Notes under the pieces: generated by a model
The model's database searches: none
What the model was told of the DNA's origin: nothing
What the model saw: the letters and a program-made list of their open reading frames with translations, nothing else
Program-made: the position numbers and the translations under genes
NCBI RefSeq assembly: GCF_014698475.1
Contig: NZ_JACJTB010000061.1
Location: forward strand, 1 to 34,309
Direction of reading: 5' to 3'
DNA: 34,309 nucleotides
Source: Nostoc spongiaeforme FACHB-130
GTDB lineage: Bacteria; Cyanobacteriota; Cyanobacteriia; Cyanobacteriales; Nostocaceae
In this document: positions 14,437-22,684 of the stretch, piece after piece
Position numbering within the stretch: position 1 is the stretch's first letter
How the letters are laid out: each line of letters begins with the position of its first letter

Positions 14437-16050
14437 ATGACACTCCCATCACCAAATAAAGTCGATGAATTATTTTCTGAATGGGATAAACCAGGCACTC
14501 CTGGTTTTGCTGTAGCCATCATCAAAGATGGTAAGACTGTCTATAAGCGCGGCTATGGTATCGCTGACTTAGAACACAACGTAACGATTTCTCCGAATTC
14601 GGTCTTTGATATTGCCTCAACGTCCAAGCAGTTTACAGCGATGTGCATTGCTTTACTTGCAAGAAAGGGGGAACTTTCTTTAGATGACGAGATCCAAATC
14701 TACATTTCAGAGATACCCAGATATGAGTATCCCATTACTGTGCGGCATCTGATTCACCATACAAGCGGCATTCGTGATTACCTAACCCTCATGGGGTTGG
14801 CAGGAATGCGATGTGAGAATGAGTATCCTGAGAACGAAATCATTGGTTTAATAGCTCGTCAAAAAGAATTGAACTTCAAGCCAGGAGAGGAGCATTTGTA
14901 CAGCAACTCAGGATATTTTCTTTTGGCAGAAATTGTAAAACGTGTCTCCGGAGAATCTCTTGCGGTTTTTGCTGATCAGCATATTTTCAGTCCGCTTGGG
15001 ATGAAGACAACTCACTTTCACGATGATTTCACAAGGATTGTCAGGAATAGAGCGATTGGCTACTCTGTGAGGGACGAAGGTAGCTTTCGGATTGATATGT
15101 CTATTTTTGATGTCGTGGGTGACGGTGGTATCTATACCACAGTTGAGGATCTATGTATCTGGGATGAGAATTTTTACCAAAACAAATTAGGAGGATATGG
15201 GCAAGACCTGATCGAAGAAATCATTACACCTGGAAGATTGAATAGCGGCGAAGTGATAGATTATGCCTTTGGTTTAGTTATAGGGCATTACCGAGGATTA
15301 GAAACCATCAGCCACAGTGGTGGATGGATGGGTTACAGATCACAGATGCTTCGATTCCCCAAACAGAGATTCTCTGTAATTTGCTTGTCAAATTTGGGCA
15401 GCACTGAACCGCCAGAACTTGCCAGAAAAGTTGCAGATATCTACTTAGTTGATGACTTTACTGAGCAAAGCATAGAATCTGTAAGCCGCCAAACCCAAAT
15501 AAGAGAAATTCCATCGGTTGATTTAGAGAGAAAAACTGGTTTTTATCAAAACCCAAAAACAGGAACCGTTTGGGAGTTATTGGTCAAGGATGGGAAATTA
15601 AGCGTGGAATTTGCTGGAATGAGCTTTACACTTGCTCCTGTGAGTTCAAGTCATTTTGTCATCATAGATATTCCTTATAATGCCGATGTTGAATTTGAAG
15701 AGTCAGGTTTAGATGAACCCTCCCATCTTTACGTTTGTGTGGATGGCAAAACACGCGACGTTTTCCAACGGCTAGACTTTGCTCCTCCTGATTCTGAACA
15801 GTGGATGGATTTTACAGGAGAGTATTATTGCCAAGAGTTAGATGTCACCTACAGAATCAGTATAGAAGACGGAGAGTTGCTGCTAAATCGAAGAAATTCT
15901 CTTCGAGAAACCCTCAAGCCAATTAACAAAGATTTACTGGAAGGTATGGACATCACTTTGCAGTTTGTCCGTGATGACTTTCATCAAGTTGCTGGATTCA
16001 ATATGAGGGCAGGATATGGAGGTGTCAGAAACATTCAATTTGTGAAATAA
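14437..16050 (+). CDS. Serine hydrolase of the class C beta-lactamase/penicillin-binding family
   Basis: A serine peptidase/esterase-fold enzyme; the substrate is unknown and it need not act on antibiotics. The nucleophile motif STSK is at 61-64, the YSN motif at 155-157, and the third motif is HSGG at 293-296, in place of KTG. These are typical of the ABC hydrolase (Pab87/EstB-like) relatives. The N-terminal catalytic domain runs to about 340. Two beta-rich C-terminal segments follow (370-450 and 450-537), like the lipocalin-type extensions of this family. No signal peptide is evident, suggesting a cytoplasmic enzyme. It is a single gene ending just before the integrase-end duplication at 16074. 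Confidence 0.88.
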   Translation: MTLPSPNKVDELFSEWDKPGTPGFAVAIIKDGKTVYKRGYGIADLEHNVTISPNSVFDIASTSKQFTAMCIALLARKGELSLDDEIQIYISEIPRYEYPITVRHLIHHTSGIRDYLTLMGLAGMRCENEYPENEIIGLIARQKELNFKPGEEHLYSNSGYFLLAEIVKRVSGESLAVFADQHIFSPLGMKTTHFHDDFTRIVRNRAIGYSVRDEGSFRIDMSIFDVVGDGGIYTTVEDLCIWDENFYQNKLGGYGQDLIEEIITPGRLNSGEVIDYAFGLVIGHYRGLETISHSGGWMGYRSQMLRFPKQRFSVICLSNLGSTEPPELARKVADIYLVDDFTEQSIESVSRQTQIREIPSVDLERKTGFYQNPKTGTVWELLVKDGKLSVEFAGMSFTLAPVSSSHFVIIDIPYNADVEFEESGLDEPSHLYVCVDGKTRDVFQRLDFAPPDSEQWMDFTGEYYCQELDVTYRISIEDGELLLNRRNSLRETLKPINKDLLEGMDITLQFVRDDFHQVAGFNMRAGYGGVRNIQFVK

Positions 16051-16073
16051 AAAGACGCAATCTTCTAAATCAA

Positions 16074-16191
16074 TTCTGATATCGAGTCACTCATCTGCTG
16101 AGAGCAAACGCTGGCGGTTATCATCATATTTCAAAACCGTCTGCACTTGGGCGTGTCTGCTGAATCGCTGAGTAGCCCGGTAGTGTCCATT
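16074..16191 (-). repeat. Partial duplicate of the recombinase gene 3' end (copy A)
   Basis: This 118-bp stretch is about 90% identical to 17693-17809, the last part of the tyrosine recombinase gene, and is in the same orientation. It still encodes YRATQRFSRHAQVQTVLKYD, including the catalytic His and Tyr codons, but an indel near 16100 alters the original C terminus. Together with copy B it brackets the DUF4365 gene pair. Confidence 0.85.
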
Positions 16192-16654
16192 AAAAAACGT
16201 TTTATCGCATTTTCTCAGGACTTGTATAGAAATTGGTACAGACGGACGTATATATACAAACTCACCCAGGCAAGTCAAGACCACGGCGATCGCCTACGCT
16301 CAACCATAATCATTGCTGTTGCTGAGTATGGGCTAGTCTGGTGGATTATCAACTGGCTTGCCCCACTGCTGCACTACACACCCGCTATCAATTTTGATAT
16401 CAAAAACCGGAAATTACAGACCTAGCATTACTAATTGACACCCTATCACTTCCGCAAAACGAATTTAGGTGTTCATTGATTGTAAACATTTATGCACCTC
16501 TCTACCGAGGTATGATAAACGTTATTGGAAAGCTACATTATCGGTTATTTGTACCGGGATATTTATATATGATTAAATTCTTTTAAAGTTGTAAATTTAT
16601 AATAATTACCAGACCACTTTATGCAATGGAGAATTGAATAATAACAGAAATTTA
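16192..16654. other. Region between duplication copy A and the DUF4365 gene
   Basis: About 460 bp. The first half is open on the plus strand (to 16425) and ends with a hydrophobic STIIIAVAEYGLVWWIINWL segment, so a remnant of a small membrane protein gene is possible, but there is no good start and I would not call it. A HIP1 octamer lies at 16286. The second half, from about 16430, is AT-rich and should hold the promoter of the DUF4365 pair. Confidence 0.4.
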
Positions 16655-17149
16655 ATGGATATCAACCAACAAAAAGAACAATTTAGCATCACCTATATTA
16701 GAGCCATTGCTGCTGTTGCAGGTTATTCTTTATATAGACCAGAAGTAGATAACGATAGTGTAGATTTAGGTATAGTTAGCAGAGGTGGCACAGGTAAAAT
16801 CCTTTCCCCTAGACTAGAACTACAACTAAAATGTACAGCTAGAGATATTCTTGAAGAAAACTATATTAAATATCCCCTTTCTCTCAAAAATTATAATGAA
16901 TTGAAAATCAATGCTCTTGTCCCTCGTATTTTAGTAGTTGTTTTGGTTCCAGAAAAGATAACAGACTGGATAAAACAAACTGAAGATGAACTTTGTATTA
17001 GACACTGTGCTTACTGGGTATCCTTGCGTGGAATGCCAGACACCGAAAATACAACCAATGTTACTATTGAAATACCACGTAGTAATCAGTTTACGCCCGA
17101 TGCACTCCAAGCCATTATTGAACGCATTAGTTTTGGAGATTTGCCATGA
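16655..17149 (+). CDS. DUF4365 nuclease-like protein
   Basis: The 164-residue product looks like the DUF4365 family, which belongs to the PD-(D/E)XK nuclease fold class. Visible pieces are an N-terminal helix (YIRAIAAVAGYSLYRP), then SVDLGIVSRG with the metal-binding aspartate, then LELQLKC carrying the E-x-Q-x-K catalytic pattern, and a C-terminal IPRSNQFTPDALQAIIERI helix. All expected active-site residues are present. The ATG at 16655 was chosen; an in-frame TTG at 16634 is possible but sits too close to a GGAG. The stop overlaps the next start by ATGA, so the two proteins are probably made together. Its role (defence, toxin or cassette function) is unknown. Confidence 0.7.
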   Translation: MDINQQKEQFSITYIRAIAAVAGYSLYRPEVDNDSVDLGIVSRGGTGKILSPRLELQLKCTARDILEENYIKYPLSLKNYNELKINALVPRILVVVLVPEKITDWIKQTEDELCIRHCAYWVSLRGMPDTENTTNVTIEIPRSNQFTPDALQAIIERISFGDLP

Positions 17150-17691
17150 AAGTTACTATCAAAGATAGCCAAATCCTCAAAACCGTTAACCCGGAAGTGA
17201 TACAGGCACATTTGCAAGCAACAGGCTGGCAGGAGACAGGGCGTATATATAATGATGCTGGGGCAATTTGGCGACTAAAAAAAGATGCGGCTCCTGAATA
17301 TGAAATTTTGTTACCTCTCCAACATGATTTAGGAGATTACGCCGAAAGAATCAGCGATATATTAAAAACATTATCAACAGTAGAAAATCGTGACCAAGTT
17401 GATATACTAAGCGAATTTATTACCAATTATCCCAATTTCAATGTACAAGGTGTAGTCATGCAAATTGCTACTCCTTCCATTGATAAATTGAGTGGAGAGA
17501 TTACTTTACTATGTACAATTTTTGAGAGATTGCAAGAGATTAAAACCTCACTTGCTGACCATGATTATATCTTAGCGATTAAAGCTTATCAGGAACGTTT
17601 ACCAATTCACTGCACAGGTGATTTAGTCAAAGTAGACAATCATTTTATTCTGAGAAATCCTCAGAATTTCCAAATTGACATTCCTAAATAA
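17146..17691 (+). CDS. Partner protein of the DUF4365 nuclease, unknown function
   Basis: A 181-residue mixed alpha/beta protein. The N-terminal part (VIQAHLQATGWQETGRIYND, then GAIWRLKK and EILLPLQHDLGDYAERISD) looks like a small substrate- or protein-binding fold; the middle carries an INKLSGEITLL-like strand (here IDKLSGEITLL). I do not recognise a named family, although I think such proteins are commonly paired with DUF4365 in cyanobacteria. It is translationally coupled to the nuclease gene. Its 3' end overlaps the 3' end of the convergent recombinase gene by 8 bp, an unusually tight junction consistent with insertion of the pair at the end of that gene. Confidence 0.65.
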   Translation: MKVTIKDSQILKTVNPEVIQAHLQATGWQETGRIYNDAGAIWRLKKDAAPEYEILLPLQHDLGDYAERISDILKTLSTVENRDQVDILSEFITNYPNFNVQGVVMQIATPSIDKLSGEITLLCTIFERLQEIKTSLADHDYILAIKAYQERLPIHCTGDLVKVDNHFILRNPQNFQIDIPK

Positions 17692-18709
17692 GTTCTGATA
17701 TCGAGTCGCTCATCTGCTTTTGCAAACGCTGGCGATTATCATCATATTTCAATACCGTCTGCACCTGGGCGTGTCTGCTGAATCGCTGAGTTGCGCGGTA
17801 GTTGCCATTGTTCAGATCCAAAACTGTAGTAATCGCACTGTGGCGGATGCGATGCGGTGACATCTTCTTAGTAATTCCGGCTTGTTTACATAACCCATCC
17901 ACCAATCGCCTGATTGCCTCCCCGGTTAATCTTGCTCCATTCTTGTGGTAGGACAGCACCGTAAAAAGCGGGTCATCACCACGTTTTTTCTTACTCGCTT
18001 TAATCCAACCGGCGATCGCCGTTGCGGTTTTATCCGATAAGTCAAGCACTTCCTTTTGGCTACCCTTGCCTTTACCTAGAATAGAGAGCGTTTTCTCCTT
18101 GGGGTTAAAGTCATGCACATTTAAGTTGACAATCTCATTGCGACGCAAGCCATTATCCCAAAGCAACCGCAGAATCGCATAATCGCGTTTGCCTTTTAAA
18201 GTGTTCTGGTCAACCAGTGCGATAACTTGAGCATAGTCAGTAGCGGCAATACCTGTAGTGTCCCGGTAGGTTTCGACCCTTTCACCTTTGACATCATCTA
18301 AAGAGAAATTGCACACACCCAACCGCCGCCCCATTGCCACCATCGACTTGATAGCACTGAGCCGACGATTCACCGTAGCTTCAGCCAGCTTTTTCTTGAT
18401 GAGATGTGCCTTGTACTTGAGAACCACAGCGACGGCATGACGCTGTTCCAGGTGCAGAAACTCTAACACTAAATCCCGGCTGGGTTCTTTCTTGGCGACA
18501 AATAAGAAAAAATCTTTCAAATCTTTTTGGTATTCACGTTTGGTATTGGGCGATCGCTTATCACCAATCAACTGCTGAATCACGTCGGGGTCATTTTCTA
18601 AAGAAAAGTCCTCACCGATCGCCAACGCCAAGGAATTTTCTAAAACACTCAGATTTTCAGGATGGATCGGTGTCATAGCGCAGCAGAGATTGGGAAGTGG
18701 AATACTCAA
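17684..18709 (-). CDS. Tyrosine recombinase/integrase (XerC/D-like)
   Basis: Catalyses site-specific strand exchange through a 3'-phosphotyrosine. The N-terminal SAM-like core-binding domain spans ~50-150 (NTKREYQKDLKDFFLFV...). The catalytic domain holds R189 in DNGLRRNEI, the lysine in GKGKGSQKE (~213-219), H286 and R289 in HRIRH, H313 and the nucleophile Y322 in RHAQVQTVLKY. All are intact. The 341-residue length is typical of plasmid resolvase-type or integrase proteins. An ATG at 18676 (MTPIHP) is an alternative start. A second copy of its last 117 bp lies at 16074-16191. It could resolve plasmid multimers or mobilise the adjacent cassette. Confidence 0.92.
   Translation of the reverse strand: MSIPLPNLCCAMTPIHPENLSVLENSLALAIGEDFSLENDPDVIQQLIGDKRSPNTKREYQKDLKDFFLFVAKKEPSRDLVLEFLHLEQRHAVAVVLKYKAHLIKKKLAEATVNRRLSAIKSMVAMGRRLGVCNFSLDDVKGERVETYRDTTGIAATDYAQVIALVDQNTLKGKRDYAILRLLWDNGLRRNEIVNLNVHDFNPKEKTLSILGKGKGSQKEVLDLSDKTATAIAGWIKASKKKRGDDPLFTVLSYHKNGARLTGEAIRRLVDGLCKQAGITKKMSPHRIRHSAITTVLDLNNGNYRATQRFSRHAQVQTVLKYDDNRQRLQKQMSDSISELI
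17693..17809 (-). repeat. 3' end of recombinase gene, duplicated (copy B)
   Basis: This is the intact counterpart of copy A at 16074-16191, differing by roughly a dozen substitutions and a 1-nt indel. The direct repeats are about 1.6 kb apart and enclose the DUF4365 pair. Confidence 0.85.
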
Positions 18710-19125
18710 GCTATATCTTAGTTTAACAGGAGTAATTTTTCTTATAAGTAGTGTGAAAAATCATATTGTCGCACTATGTCGCAACAAGGTGGGGGGAGGG
18801 GTTTGAAGAGTATTTGTCAGATGATTTACAGTCAAGTCGGGCGATATCTCGAAATTTTCGGCGATGAAAGTGTAAGGATTGACGAGTCAGTACGTGATCT
18901 GACGGTAAACGAATAGGGCGGTGACAGTAACGAACACCACTATCCATCTTTTGGGGTTAGGGTGTGACAGGGTGTGTTGAGCAGAAGTAGGGATGACAAT
19001 AGTTGATAGCAATATTGCTATCAAAATTTTCTGTACTTGCTTATCTATCCCGTTTGATAAATTGTCGCTATCAAGCTCGTGATATCAATTTTGAACAGCA
19101 GCCCTTGGTGACAAATTTATTTGCT
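18710..19125. promoter_or_regulatory. Non-coding region upstream of the recombinase gene
   Basis: 416 bp without a credible gene. It should hold the recombinase promoter on the minus strand. It contains two GTCGCA words near 18770, a G-rich run (GGTGGGGGGAGGGG near 18790) and, around 19003-19080, a dyad-symmetric cluster listed separately. Confidence 0.5.
19003..19024. promoter_or_regulatory. 22-bp perfect palindrome with an extra half-site
   Basis: The half-site TTGATAGCAAT is followed by its exact reverse complement; a further GCTATCAA half-site lies near 19070. A strong dyad between the recombinase promoter region and the end of the DUF6429-like gene is a good candidate for a regulator operator or a recombination core site. 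Confidence 0.5.
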
Positions 19126-19659
19126 TTATTCATTCTCTGATTCATCTGGTAAATCATCGTGTTCAGCAAGAGTGCCAAGAAACTCCTTGACCCCATCCAA
19201 ATTCAATCCTTGTAAAAATCGTCTTGCTTCCTTAATTCCCTTTGGCGTTAAAACTACCGACTTAACTTGTTGAGGATAGCGTTGTTCTTCTATGAATCCA
19301 GCAGTAGTGAGTAAATCTAAAACATCGAAGTCATAGCTTTTCCAGGCACGCCTACCTTTAAAACATTGTTCGTTGCCTAACTCACCGTACTCATCCCCTC
19401 CAGACACATATAACAATGCAAGAGTCAGAGGCAGGGCGACGGCATTGTAACGACGGGTTTGTTCTTCGTGGATTGTCCGATCTACTAGCTCATAACCTTG
19501 TTGCCAAACTAAACCTTTGTCACTGTAGATATCTGTGCAAAGAACTAAGCCTTTTGGCGAAGTGCATTGCGCGTAAAAGCCTTGACCTTCTGGGTCGGTA
19601 CAGAGGGTCACTGACCAATCATGACGGTATCGGGTTTCTCCTTTGAAGGGCTTAGTCAT
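19126..19659 (-). CDS. DUF6429-like protein with N-terminal extension
   Basis: The C-terminal half (residues ~105-145) reads AWKSYDFDVLDLLTTAGFIE followed by KSVVLTPKGIKEARRFL, a winged-helix-like arrangement that matches what I remember of the DUF6429 family (WKxyDFdvLdxLxxxGlI...KSVxLTxeG). The N-terminal half (TRYRHDWSVTLCTDPEGQGFYAQ...) is a separate beta-rich part that I cannot assign. The protein is acidic and soluble. The function of DUF6429 is not known to me. The gene lies alone on the minus strand between the recombinase and the restriction operon. Confidence 0.65.
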   Translation of the reverse strand: MTKPFKGETRYRHDWSVTLCTDPEGQGFYAQCTSPKGLVLCTDIYSDKGLVWQQGYELVDRTIHEEQTRRYNAVALPLTLALLYVSGGDEYGELGNEQCFKGRRAWKSYDFDVLDLLTTAGFIEEQRYPQQVKSVVLTPKGIKEARRFLQGLNLDGVKEFLGTLAEHDDLPDESENE

Positions 19660-19777
19660 GAATCGATTAATTCGTCATACTTCAAGTTTATTTTTAGTTG
19701 TATTCAGTTTATAGGTAATCAGTGACATTCGTGTGAGTTAGGAGGTTTTAAGTGCCAGAATCTTCTGAGCCACCGCT

Positions 19778-19930
19778 TCAGGGACGTACGTAATTGCCCA
19801 GGCACTCGTCTACCTCTTGCCGAAAGGAGGCAGGAATCGCCGAATGGTAGTCTGCCAAAGCGCAATCACAGCTTTTACAAACAGCTTCTTTCTTATAAGC
19901 AGACAAAAAACTTTCTTCAAAGTTATTCAT
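19778..19930 (-). CDS. Possible small protein (50 aa) divergent from the restriction operon
   Basis: An open frame starting ATGAATAAC encodes MNNFEESFLSAYKKEAVCKS, then CDCALADYHSAIPASFRQEV and DECLGNYVRP. It has four cysteines (18, 21, 23, 43), including a CKSCDC cluster that could bind metal, and protein-like composition. It is divergent from mcrB and only about 60 bp from it, the position of a small regulator, but there is no clear ribosome site and no recognised family. Confidence 0.4.
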   Translation of the reverse strand: MNNFEESFLSAYKKEAVCKSCDCALADYHSAIPASFRQEVDECLGNYVRP

Positions 19931-19990
19931 GGCTGCTCAAGAATGGGAACACTAAGAATAACAATTATTTATAATCTTATGTCAGCAATA

Positions 19991-21049
19991 ATGAATCAAC
20001 CCATTCAGAGAATTCTTTTTGGTAGCCCTGGAACTGGCAAAAGCCACAAAATTATTTCAGAAATTATACCTAAGTGGTTGAGTATAGATGAATCTGTAAA
20101 TCCAGAAAACGTTATCAAAACAGTTTTTCACCCAGAATATACCTATGGAGACTTCATGGGTAAATTAGTACCGATTACGAGATCTGGGAAAGTAGAGTAC
20201 AACTATTATGAAGGGCATTTTCTCAAAGCACTATCTCAGGCTTACAAGAATATTAAGGAAGCTTACGATAAAGAAGGTAAACAACTCAATCAACCAAAAA
20301 ATGTTGCTCTTGTGATTGATGAAATTAATAGAGGTAATTCCTCTGCTATATTTGGTACTGTTTTTCAGCTTTTAGATAGAGATGATGATGGTTGGTCAAG
20401 TTACGGACTTAATTTAACTGCAATTGAATTTCTTAAGTTATTAGAATTGATGGGAACCAAATTTGGTTATGATGAAAGAGGGAATATTAATGAGTATAGA
20501 TTGCAACCTTATGATGGAGTTGCCAAGCTAGAAACATTACAAAAGAAAATTGATTTTTTAAAATTTGATTTAGTAAATAGAGTTATTAGAATTCCTCCTA
20601 ACTTATCTATACTTGCTACTATGAATACTTCTGATAGCTCTATTTATTTCATGGATAGTGCATTTAAACGTCGTTGGGACTGGGAATTTGTGAACTGGGA
20701 TGAGAGTAAACCTGCTATGGCGACGTATGGAAAAGGGGGAATCCTAGACGATAATGAATGGAAAAATCTCATTGCCAACCTTAATAATTTTATCAAAAGC
20801 CATCATGCCTCGATTCGTGGAATTGAGGACAAGCAAATCGGTTATTACTTCATTAAACAGCCTGTAACTGCTGAAAAAATTCAGAATAAACTAATGTTCT
20901 TCTTGTGGGATAGCGTTTTTAATCGTGATAAAAAGCCACTAGTTGAGCTTCTAAAAGTAACAAAAGATAGTTTAGTAACTTTCGGAGATTTTACTAAATT
21001 ACATAATAATTTCATTGAAAATATAATAAATTTAAGTAGTAAAAAATAG
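19991..21049 (+). CDS. mcrB: McrB-like AAA+ NTPase of a McrBC/LlaJI-type restriction system
   Basis: The motor subunit of a type IV-like (or LlaJI-like) restriction complex. Walker A GSPGTGKS is at residues 11-18 from the chosen start. The McrB-specific Walker B VIDEINRGN and the sensor motif ATMNTSD follow, and then FKRRWDWEF with the arginine finger. This combination is diagnostic of the McrB branch of AAA+ proteins. The protein is only about 352 residues and begins directly at the AAA core. It therefore lacks the N-terminal DNA-recognition domain of E. coli McrB. The frame is open back to 19817, but the translated extension looks non-coding. No ribosome site is obvious; ATG 19979 is an alternative start. 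AT-rich codon use differs from the neighbours. Confidence 0.88.
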   Translation: MNQPIQRILFGSPGTGKSHKIISEIIPKWLSIDESVNPENVIKTVFHPEYTYGDFMGKLVPITRSGKVEYNYYEGHFLKALSQAYKNIKEAYDKEGKQLNQPKNVALVIDEINRGNSSAIFGTVFQLLDRDDDGWSSYGLNLTAIEFLKLLELMGTKFGYDERGNINEYRLQPYDGVAKLETLQKKIDFLKFDLVNRVIRIPPNLSILATMNTSDSSIYFMDSAFKRRWDWEFVNWDESKPAMATYGKGGILDDNEWKNLIANLNNFIKSHHASIRGIEDKQIGYYFIKQPVTAEKIQNKLMFFLWDSVFNRDKKPLVELLKVTKDSLVTFGDFTKLHNNFIENIINLSSKK

Positions 21050-21094
21050 TTTCAAATAAAAAATAGTAGATAGTACCATCTTTCTTTACATTCC

Positions 21095-22684
21095 ATGTTT
21101 GACTTTTCAAGCTTTAAGTTAGTTAAAGGCTCTAACGATTTTTTTATTGGCATTCGCAAGTCTAAATTAGGAAACAATTTTGAATTTTGTTTGCCAAATG
21201 GCTTCGATGATTTTCCAGAGGGTGACTTTGATGCAATACGAGATTTATTCTTCAAGATGTATCGCACCTTTCGCAAGTTTGAGCGCGATAATTTAAACAG
21301 CAACCGATTCAAAATCAACAAACCGGACTTTCAACAATATCAGGATCAAACGACCCTTTCATCTGGTGGAGTCAAGATACAAACTGAGGAAGGAGATGTT
21401 TGCGTACTCTACAGTAAAATAAAAATGATTGAGCGAGTTATAGAAGCCTATGATGATCTGACAATCAACTCAATTCAAAAAAAAGTTAGACTTAGTGAAG
21501 ATATTGACTATTCTCAGATTCACAAATATCTAGATCGTGCTATCTATCTAAGTGATAGTCAAAATGGAGATGTAATTTATGTTGAGGCTATGGATCTACC
21601 ACGTTTGACTTTACGCTATGAAAGCACTGATATTGTGAATTTATATTGTTATATTCTTGATGAAATTGTAGAGCAGTTAAAGGGTGATGTACCAAATAAT
21701 ATTAAAGCACGTAGTCAAGATATCCGCTTTCTAGGTCAATCTTTCAAGGATGATTACCTAACTAGCAACCAGTCTCTTTTTGACAAAGATACTTTTGAGG
21801 ATACTATTAAAATCCTCAAAGAAGTTTTAGATAAAATAGATAAAAATACGTACTATAAAGATGCTGATTATTGGGAACTTTACGAAGCTGTTGAAACATT
21901 TCTATATGGTGAGCTAAATCCTGAGCAAGGAGATGGTGAATTTTGGGGTATGTATGGGTTTTCTCTAATTTGGGAAGATATGTGTCATACGTATTTTTTA
22001 AAAGAACACCGGGATGAAATTTGTTATGCAGATATGGACATTGCTTTAAAAGGCTATGTTAACCCGCTAAGAAAAGAAGAAGAAAAAAATCGGGTTGGAA
22101 ATCGCACAATTAATGGCGGAGGTGGAAATTTTAATCAATGGGTTTACTCCACCAGCTCAAATATTCCTAAATCTTCAAGTAAAGTTGGAGAAAAATTTAA
22201 CTGGGATGAACTACTTTGCATTACTTTTAATTTAAGTGAGCGAAAATTTGTTTACTCACATCCTAGATATAATAATAAATCCCTTGAAAAACGAGATAGA
22301 AGTCAATCGTTGCATCGTTTTATACGTCCTGATTTGATTTTGAAAAGCCAACTTGGAAAAGAAGATAATAGTTTAACAGAAACTAATTTTATAAAAATTA
22401 TTGATTATAAAGATATTCCAATAGCTTTTTATAAAAGTAAGAAATTGCCTCCAAAATCAGCTAAAAAATATAGAAACGACCTAATCAAACAGCTAACATA
22501 TGAATATGCACTCCAGCAAACACATCAAATTTATGCTAATGAATTTTTTATTCCTTATTATTATAAGGTAGAGCCATCTAACCCATTAGGTGAAATTGCT
22601 CCAGAAATAGACCTGAAAGGTATAAAAATATTTAAAGCTAACTTTTTTTTAATTCAAAATATTTATTTGGAAAGTGACCTATGA
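21095..22684 (+). CDS. mcrC: McrC-like PD-(D/E)XK nuclease subunit
   Basis: The 529-residue partner expected to cut DNA when activated by the McrB motor. The catalytic core is late in the protein: RPDLIL (411-416), then 20 residues on IIDYKD with D437 and K439, followed by the helix DLIKQLTYEYAL typical of McrC. The upstream LIWEDMC (near 291-297) corresponds to the conserved F/L-W-E segment of that family. Residues 1-200 would be the McrB-contacting beta-rich part, here larger than in E. coli McrC (348 aa), so it may carry the DNA-recognition function missing from McrB. It lies 45 bp after mcrB and overlaps the next gene by 4 bp (ATGA). Confidence 0.83.
   Translation: MFDFSSFKLVKGSNDFFIGIRKSKLGNNFEFCLPNGFDDFPEGDFDAIRDLFFKMYRTFRKFERDNLNSNRFKINKPDFQQYQDQTTLSSGGVKIQTEEGDVCVLYSKIKMIERVIEAYDDLTINSIQKKVRLSEDIDYSQIHKYLDRAIYLSDSQNGDVIYVEAMDLPRLTLRYESTDIVNLYCYILDEIVEQLKGDVPNNIKARSQDIRFLGQSFKDDYLTSNQSLFDKDTFEDTIKILKEVLDKIDKNTYYKDADYWELYEAVETFLYGELNPEQGDGEFWGMYGFSLIWEDMCHTYFLKEHRDEICYADMDIALKGYVNPLRKEEEKNRVGNRTINGGGGNFNQWVYSTSSNIPKSSSKVGEKFNWDELLCITFNLSERKFVYSHPRYNNKSLEKRDRSQSLHRFIRPDLILKSQLGKEDNSLTETNFIKIIDYKDIPIAFYKSKKLPPKSAKKYRNDLIKQLTYEYALQQTHQIYANEFFIPYYYKVEPSNPLGEIAPEIDLKGIKIFKANFFLIQNIYLESDL

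Noticed and set aside
14437-16050. Antibiotic-resistance beta-lactamase
   Set aside because: The fold and SxxK/YxN motifs are shared, but HSGG in place of KTG, the long C-terminal extensions and the lack of a signal peptide point to a general serine hydrolase.
16147-16425. 92-aa frame beginning in duplication copy A
   Set aside because: Its first third is antisense to the recombinase remnant and it has no good start; at most a remnant of a small membrane protein gene.
19817-19990. N-terminal extension of the McrB-like protein
   Set aside because: The translated text is not protein-like and overlaps a possible divergent small gene; the AAA core begins right after ATG 19991.
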